Below, piece by piece: positions 40,952-45,905 of a DNA stretch of 45,905 nucleotides. The notes beneath the pieces are model-generated. The model ran no database searches, had not been told where the DNA came from, and was given only the letters and a program-made list of their open reading frames with translations. Position numbers and translations under genes: made by a program. Position 1 is the stretch's first letter, and each line of letters starts with the position of its first letter. This DNA comes from Chara braunii (Eukaryota; Streptophyta; Charophyceae; Charales; Characeae), in assembly GCA_003427395.1 (NCBI GenBank), contig BFEA01000053.1, positions 599,466 through 645,370 on the forward strand, written 5' to 3'.

Positions 40952-41752
40952 GCGATACAAGCTTGGATGGTGAAGAGAAGGAAGGAGAAGCCGGACGCCA
41001 CAGCCGGAGTTGACCGGAGGTGTTGACCGGGCGTTGACCGGGGTTGACCGGAGTTGACCGGAGTTGACCGGGGGTTGACCGCAGCGTTGACCACAGCGTT
41101 GACCGAGCGTTGACCAAGGCGTTGACCAAGGCCGTTGACCACGAGTTTGACCAAGCTGGAGCCGGTATAATCTCGCCAAGCCTTCTGCCTATCCCCTCGC
41201 CCTATGGATGTGCACACACCCTGTGGTACTTGCTGTGACAAGTCTGTCTGTCTCTTCTTTCTGCATTGAGTCTCTTCTGTCCAGGTGTTAGGAACTCTGT
41301 GGATGAAGGATAGGGCCGTGTTGACCAAACCCACACGGGCTGAGTAGGGCTAAAGACCGTGTCTGACGACTCGACTGTCCCGGAGGACACAAACCCTCCC
41401 AAGGACCGGTACTGACCGGCGGGCTGCTCGGTGTGGGACGGTAGGCCCAAAATCCCTAATGTGGGCTGCACAACAGGCCATCCAAGTGTTGAGAAGACCT
41501 GCTGGTCACGTCGTCCTGTCTGCGACGTTAAATAATTCCTGAGGAGTTACGGGGGATCTCCTTAAATGCCTCCCGGTCAGCAATAGGTCTTGTAGTGACA
41601 GCCTTAGAGTAGGTCTAGGCTAGAGACCCTAGTTGACAGGATCCTGTCCGGGTTCTATAAGTCTTAGATTGAGTCAGTAGGTGTGTCAGTCAGGGGGAGT
41701 AGAATCTAAGTGGTGAGAAGTGGAACCGCTGTCTGGTTGTGCACCAATCACC
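40601..41752 (+). other. Untranslated leader of the plus-strand family A element
   Basis: Contains GCCATAGC words (40652, 40687), a 6-bp hairpin GTCCGCCATAGCGGAC at 40683-40698, a (GA)n tract at about 40851-40948 with one N at 40891, the TTGACC array and a segment (41147-41752) shared with the minus-strand copy. No ORF is supported. Confidence 0.75.
41009..41152 (+). repeat. Thirteen-copy TTGACC array
   Basis: TTGACC recurs thirteen times in 144 bases with 5-8 base spacers (GGAG, GGGCG, GCAGCG, AAGGC). The core TTGAC followed by C or T is the W-box bound by WRKY transcription factors. The sibling copy has three units plus one across its insertion. Confidence 0.92.
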
Positions 41753-42423
41753 ATGGTTGACACCCGTAGTGGGAAGAGTACTGCCCCCTCCGAGGCAGAG
41801 CAGGCCCGGATTGCCGCCCTTTTGAGAGAGAGAAAAGAGAAGAAGGAGCTCCTGAAGCAGGCGAAGTTGAAGGCTATTTCAGAGGAGCAGGTGGCAAAGA
41901 AGAAGAGATTGGAGGAAGAGATGTTGAGGTTTCAGAAGGAGAAGATGATGTTGTTAGAGCGAGAGGAGGTAGGCTGTCGAGGAAGAAGCGGCAAAAGAAG
42001 AAGAGGAAGAAGAAGAAGAAGAACCCCTTGAGAGGAGACGCAGGGAGGAGAGAGGCGAGACAAGTGGCACAAAGGGGGAAGATGCATGGATGGAGAAGAA
42101 GATTACAGAGTGGGTGGCTAACTTATCGTTAGGGGAGGATGAGGAGGCACAACTGTATGTGCCGCAGGAGGAGAGAAGCGTTTGCCAGGGAGTTGGAGAC
42201 GATAGAAGATCCCCTGGAACGCCAAACAACAGAAGATGAAAAGAAGCTGGAGTGGAAGTTGAGACTGATGAGGGAGAAGAAGAGGAGGAGAGAGGAGGCC
42301 AACAGGGTGGCGAAAGAAGTAGAGACGGTCCAAGCCTGTAGAGAGGAGGCGCAGGCACAAGCTGAGGTCCCCACCAAATTAGATAAGATTCTGGGGTACC
42401 TAGAGATTTTGAGCAAGGCCTAG
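41753..42423 (+). pseudogene. Gag N-terminal coiled coil of family A
   Basis: ATG at 41753 begins MVDTRSGKSTAPSEAEQARI, followed by a long Lys/Glu/Leu heptad region (KEKKELLKQAKLKAISEEQV, KKKRLEEEMLRFQKEK). A frameshift near 41970 moves into a poly-Glu stretch, and another near 42165 returns to a frame with EDEKKLEWKLRLMREKKRRR that ends at TAG 42421-42423. That TAG is in frame with the gag core starting at 42457, and CAG to TAG would explain it. The region probably drives Gag multimerisation. The minus-strand copy shows the same design. Confidence 0.8.
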
Positions 42424-43233
42424 GTAGAAGAACATCAGGCCGTTAAGGGTCAAGATGTGACCCTGCACGCCATCCGATTTGGGTTTAGGGAGTTCACGCG
42501 TGACGTGGTGACCCACGTCGGGACCGAGGTCAAGAAACTAAAGGAAGGCGCAGAGAAGTTTTGTGTCGGCGCCATTGAGGGCGCCAAAGTTGTGGCTGCG
42601 GCAGAAGCCGAAGCACGTCCCTGCAAGGAGCCAGTAAAGCTCAAATTCCCTGACGCGTATGGCGGGAAGAAGGAGGAAAATTTTGATAATTGGGAGGCTA
42701 GTGTTAATAGTTACGTGTACTTACAACACATCTTGTCTGAGGAACAAGTCTTCGTAGCCTTCCAGGCCCTGAAAGATGAAGCAGCCAGTTTTGCTAGGTC
42801 CCTTGCGCGCGCAGCCGGTTGTGAAAACAACATGGTTGCATACCCTAAGGCTACCACACTTCCTCATTTTCTCCAACTCTTGAGGGAGCGATTTGCTGAC
42901 CCCGCAAGAGGCGTTAGAGCCTCTGATAAGCTCCAAACCATCCACTTGCGACAGTGGAGGAGTGCGAAAGCACTCAAAGCTGTCATGGACGACTTGGTAG
43001 CCGTCCCGGACCATGGGGTCACAGAGACCCAGTTGGTCCAGTTATTCTATCGTGCCATGCCAGAGCTTTTGAGAGGGGATTTCTTTGACAAGGCCCAGCA
43101 ACCCAATATCACGTATGATGCGTTGAGTAGGGAAGTGGTCTTGTTTGAGGCAAAGTCCATGTCAGTTTCCACTTTCTGGCACAAGGACTTAAACAAGGGA
43201 AAAAAGTGGAAAGGTCGTACCATCTCAGGCTAG
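42424..43233 (+). CDS. Gag core of family A (retrotransposon gag domain)
   Basis: A frame open from just after the TAG at 42421 to 43233 encodes VKLKFPDAYGGKKEENFDNW, the entry to the retrotransposon gag (capsid-like) domain, then SYVYLQHILSEEQVFVAFQ, LPHFLQLLRERFADPARG, LQTIHLRQWRS and PELLRGDFFDKA. This is the longest intact gag in the window (about 258 codons). It would build the particle shell. It is separated from the coiled coil by one TAG and ends before the nucleocapsid by another. Whether any protein is made is doubtful. Confidence 0.75.
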   Translation, partial: VEEHQAVKGQDVTLHAIRFGFREFTRDVVTHVGTEVKKLKEGAEKFCVGAIEGAKVVAAAEAEARPCKEPVKLKFPDAYGGKKEENFDNWEASVNSYVYLQHILSEEQVFVAFQALKDEAASFARSLARAAGCENNMVAYPKATTLPHFLQLLRERFADPARGVRASDKLQTIHLRQWRSAKALKAVMDDLVAVPDHGVTETQLVQLFYRAMPELLRGDFFDKAQQPNITYDALSREVVLFEAKSMSVSTFWHKDLNKGKKWKGRTISG

Positions 43234-43757
43234 GTCAGGGTCAAGGATCATCTGATCCTTACTTTAGATGAAGGTGGTATTGACGAGGTACCTTACAGTC
43301 AGATTGAGTGGGGCCTCGATGAGGAGGACAGTAGCATAAGTCAGGGGAGGTCCTATGCGGCTGTCGCGGTTGGAGGCAGGCCGCAAGGTAGAAGAGGAGG
43401 CCAGGGCCAAAGGGGCCAGGCCATGGGAGGCCAAGGATCGGGCGCTCAGGGGGTTGGCGGTCAAGGGAACTGTCAAGTGGGAGATAGGGGTCAAGGTCCC
43501 CCGCAAATCGCCAGGGTCCCAGTCGGTCCCCACAGCGACGAGGTGGCAGGTCACCTCAAAGGTCAGGAGGTTGGCACCCAGGCTGGCCACAAGGCCGGCC
43601 CTGGGAAGATCTGGGCCTAGATCAGAAAGTGTGGCAGCAACGGATGAAGCAGGGACAGTGCATTTATTGTGGTGACCCTGCCCATATCATAAAATATTGT
43701 CCTAAGTATAGAGAGGCCCGTTGGGCTGCCCAAGAGTCAAAAGGCAGCCGCCGGTAG
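43234..43757 (+). pseudogene. Nucleocapsid region with zinc knuckle, family A
   Basis: After a TAG at 43231-43233 the frame continues with VPYSQIEWGLDEEDSSIS and a Gly/Gln/Arg-rich stretch (GGRPQGRRGGQGQRGQAMGG). After a stop near 43618 and a frame change, CIYCGDPAHIIKYC at 43659-43700 is a canonical CX2CX4HX4C knuckle. Gly/Arg-rich plus knuckle is typical of nucleic-acid-binding nucleocapsid. The frame closes at about 43757 in GSRR-stop. Confidence 0.82.
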
Positions 43758-43975
43758 GGGATGCAACTGCCCCTACTACTAGGCCATGTGGGGAAGCGAG
43801 CGCGCGCTTACAGGAAACTGCCACACCACATGTGCCTTCGGTAGAGTAGCTGTCTAGAGACTATTTGTGTCAGCGTCTCTCTAGGCACGTCCCTCCCAGG
43901 CGTGACAGAGGAGTTAAAGGAGAGGATGCCAGCCTGGACCAAAATGAAGAAAGACAATAAAGGGCAGCTAGTGTA
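43758..43975 (+). other. Spacer between nucleocapsid and protease, family A
   Basis: No supported frame. It matches the corresponding 22790-22990 stretch of the minus-strand copy in fragments (CTCTCTAGGCACGT.CCTCCC-like words and KMKKD before the protease). Confidence 0.55.
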
Positions 43976-44872
43976 GTGGATGTAGAAGTGTTCAGGAGTA
44001 GAGTAGGGGCCCTTATAGATTCAGGGGCCAGCTGCAGTTACATTAGCCGTAGAGCGCTGAAGAAGATGAGGCTAGGATTAAAAGTCCAGAAGTTAGCAGA
44101 CCCCATAGTTAGTGTCCTCGCAGACAACCGCACTATGTGTGTTGAGGACTACGTAGAGGGAGTCCAGGCGTACTTTCGCCTAGAGAAAGATGGGAAGGTG
44201 GAGAAAGTTCTCCATTCCCTGACTCTCCTCGTACAGGATGATCTTCCATTTGACATAGTCCTAGGCATGGACTGCGGAGAGGCAGCAGGGGCCACACTCC
44301 ACTTGAGAGAGCATGAGTGTAGGCTCCCTAGTCCGTCAGGCGAGGTTAAGACAGCCCGCCTGTTCCATGTGTCAGGAGTAGACAACTCCTTGGCACATTG
44401 TTGTCTCAGTGCTCCCGCGTTCGCGCGACTAGTCAGAAAGGAGCAGTTAGAAGACCAGGTCCTTGTAGTATATGTTAGACCTGTCATTGAGCCTAAGGAA
44501 GGGGATAGTTCCACGGATCCAACCATTGCCAAGCTGCTGGAAGAGTTTAAAGACTTAGCTGAGCCGCCGACAGGAGTAGTGTCGTGGCCGGTCCAGCACA
44601 TGATAGAGATAAAGCCTGGCAGTAGAACTCCTAAGGGAGCAGTCTATAGGATGTCCCCTAGAGGGTTAGAGGAGCTTCGCAAACAGTTAGACGAGCTCCT
44701 TGAGAAAGGTTGGATCAGGCCCAGTTCGTCTCCTTTTGGAGCACAAGTTTTGTTTGTTCCCAAGAAGGAAGGAAAGTTACACATGTGTTTAGACTATAGG
44801 GGTCTGAATGCTATCACAGTCAAGAATGCTGAACCACTGCCCAGGATAGACGATCTTTTAGATCAAGTGTAG
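43976..44872 (+). pseudogene. Protease and N-terminal reverse transcriptase, family A
   Basis: 298 codons are open. Residues ~10-25 read [16 protein letters not shown] with the D-S-G catalytic triad intact. A flap follows ([17 protein letters not shown]) and then the psi-loop [16 protein letters not shown], where Cys stands for the common Trp. The linker leads to [53 protein letters not shown] and [16 protein letters not shown] at 44870-44872 ends the frame where the other copy has Gln (CAG to TAG). The linker part is what family B replaced in the minus-strand copy. Confidence 0.88.
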
Positions 44873-45666
44873 GGTTGTAAGTATTTCTCCAAGATAGATT
44901 TGAAGTTCATCCTGATAACCAGTACAAGACTGCGTTCCGAACTCGTTATGGCCATTATGAGTTCATAGTGATGCCCTTTGGACTGACCAATGCGCCAGCT
45001 ACATTTCAGCATTGTATGAATGATCTGTTTAGGCCTTGGTTAAATAGATTCGTCGTAGTGTATTTAGACGACATCTTAGTTTTCAGTAGGACCCTCCAAG
45101 AGCACCAGGGTCATTTGAGGCAGGTCTAGGAGAAGCTGAGAGAGGCTAACTTCAAGATCAATATGAAGAAGTGCGAGTGGGCCAAAACACAAGTTCTGTA
45201 CTTGGGCCATGTGTTAGACGGAGATGGCATTAAGCCTAAGGACAGTAAGGTAGCGGCGATTAGAGATTGGCCGACGCCGCGCACATTGACAGAGTTGCGT
45301 TCGTTCCTTGGCCTAGCTAACTACTATAGGAAGTTCGTAAGGAACTTCTCGACTATCGCCACTCCCCTTCACCGGTTGCTCAAGAAAGAGGCAATCTGGC
45401 AGTGGGACAAAGATTGTACGTCCGCGCTAAAGAAGTTGAAGCACGCATTAATAAAATATCATGTCCTCAAAGTAGCAGATCCGTCCTTGATATTTGTCGT
45501 CACCACGGAAGCGAGTCAGTACGGTATAGGCGCCGTGTTACATCAGGACGACGGCAATGGCTATAGACCCGTAGAGTTCATGTCAGCGAGGATGCCCTCA
45601 GAGAAGGTTGCTACCTCGACGTACGAGAGAGAACTCTATGCTCTCAGGCAGGCTTTAGAGCACTGA
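44873..45666 (+). pseudogene. Reverse transcriptase and RNase H start, family A
   Basis: After the [14 protein letters not shown] is followed by a small deletion that removes the GYHQIEV segment and shifts the frame. [19 protein letters not shown] and the active site [12 protein letters not shown] (Asp-Asp intact) are then read, followed by a TAG near 45127. 45163-45666 gives WAKTQVLYLGHVLDGDGIKP, LANYYRKFVRNFSTIATPL and the RNase H start VVTTEASQYGIGAVLHQ, with Glu where the family has the first catalytic Asp. TGA at 45664-45666 replaces a Trp codon of the following WKHYLLG segment. Confidence 0.9.
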
Positions 45667-45905
45667 AAGCATTACCTGCTTGGGAGGCATTTCAAAGTGT
45701 ATTCAGACCATGAGACGCTTCGATGGCTGAAGACACAGGCCAAGATGACACCTAAGTTGACTAGGTGGGCCGCTGAGATAGAGCAATATGACTTTGAGCT
45801 CAAGCCAGTTAAGAGCAAGTACAATGTAGTTGCAGATGCTCTGAGTAGGATATCAGACTACTTTGGAGCTATAGTTCACTATCTAGACATAGGGAGCGAC
45901 CTGCA
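45667..45905 (+). pseudogene. RNase H C-terminus, family A, cut by window end
   Basis: The same frame continues after the TGA with KHYLLGRHFKVYSDHETLRW, MTPKLTRWAAEIEQYDFELK, and VVADALSRISDYFGAIVHYL. It is near-identical to the minus-strand copy at 18830-18560. Integrase should follow beyond 45905. Confidence 0.88.

Larger units (their letters stand above)
39640..45905 (+). mobile_element. Family A Ty3/gypsy element, plus strand, truncated by window end
   Basis: LTR, PBS (40589-40600), long leader with GA tract and TTGACC array, gag with coiled coil and zinc knuckle, protease, RT and RNase H appear in order; integrase and the 3' LTR lie beyond 45905. It matches the minus-strand copy at 18086-27110 in every shared domain and lacks the cox3 and family B blocks. 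It retains protease and polymerase motifs but has stops and a small RT deletion. The left LTR limit is uncertain. Confidence 0.85.

Noticed and set aside
40705-41334. ORFs over the GA tract and TTGACC array (up to 189 codons)
   Set aside because: They encode (RE)n/(SL)n and repeats of VNAVN/STPVN-type text from the arrays; purely compositional.

Overview
The window looks like a gene-poor, heterochromatin-like piece of a streptophyte (green-lineage) nuclear genome. I see no intact host protein gene, rRNA or tRNA. The lineage call rests on three LTR-retrotransposon primer-binding sites complementary to initiator-Met tRNA, Ty3/gypsy elements (one a chromovirus with a C-terminal chromodomain), CCCTAAA-like telomeric motifs and a cox3 copy of green-lineage type. 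A charophyte such as Chara would fit the element styles, but that is an impression and not proven by the sequence. Assembly gaps lie at 17318-17772 and 28679-29459, with scattered single Ns.

Layout. (1) 1-3004: degenerate simple repeats, no gene. (2) 3005-15960: a complete but dead Ty3/gypsy chromovirus (element D, + strand) with two ~1.25-1.28 kb LTRs, PBS, PPT and a 4-bp duplication CTAG. Its RNase H is split by a 4,582-bp non-coding TG...CA insertion flanked by ACGA (8131-12712), best read as a giant solo LTR. It carries a 53-bp minisatellite and a dense string of perfect hairpins. (3) 15961-18085: no gene, a (CT)n tract and a gap. (4) 18086-27110: a minus-strand Ty3/gypsy element of family A, read from LTR at the right to integrase at the left. 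A second family (B) has replaced its PR-RT linker, and ~870 bp holding a mitochondrial cox3 copy lies in its leader. (5) 27111-28249: repeats and foldbacks. (6) 28250 to ~37860: a minus-strand L1-like LINE with A-tail, ORF2 (EN, RT), ORF1 with zinc knuckle, and a 5' region of tandem monomers. (7) ~37860-39640: no gene, with a foldback. (8) ~39640-45905: a plus-strand family A element (LTR, PBS, TTGACC array, gag, PR, RT, RNase H) running off the window end.

How the parts relate: every coding piece belongs to a retroelement and all are disabled by stops, frameshifts, deletions, lost catalytic residues or short tandem duplications. The two family A copies explain each other. Comparing them locates the cox3 insertion and the family B replacement, and shows that the TTGACC array expanded in one copy. 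The features most worth follow-up are the hairpin string inside the giant solo LTR, the cox3 copy sitting in a TTGACC array, the array itself, and the LINE 5' monomers.
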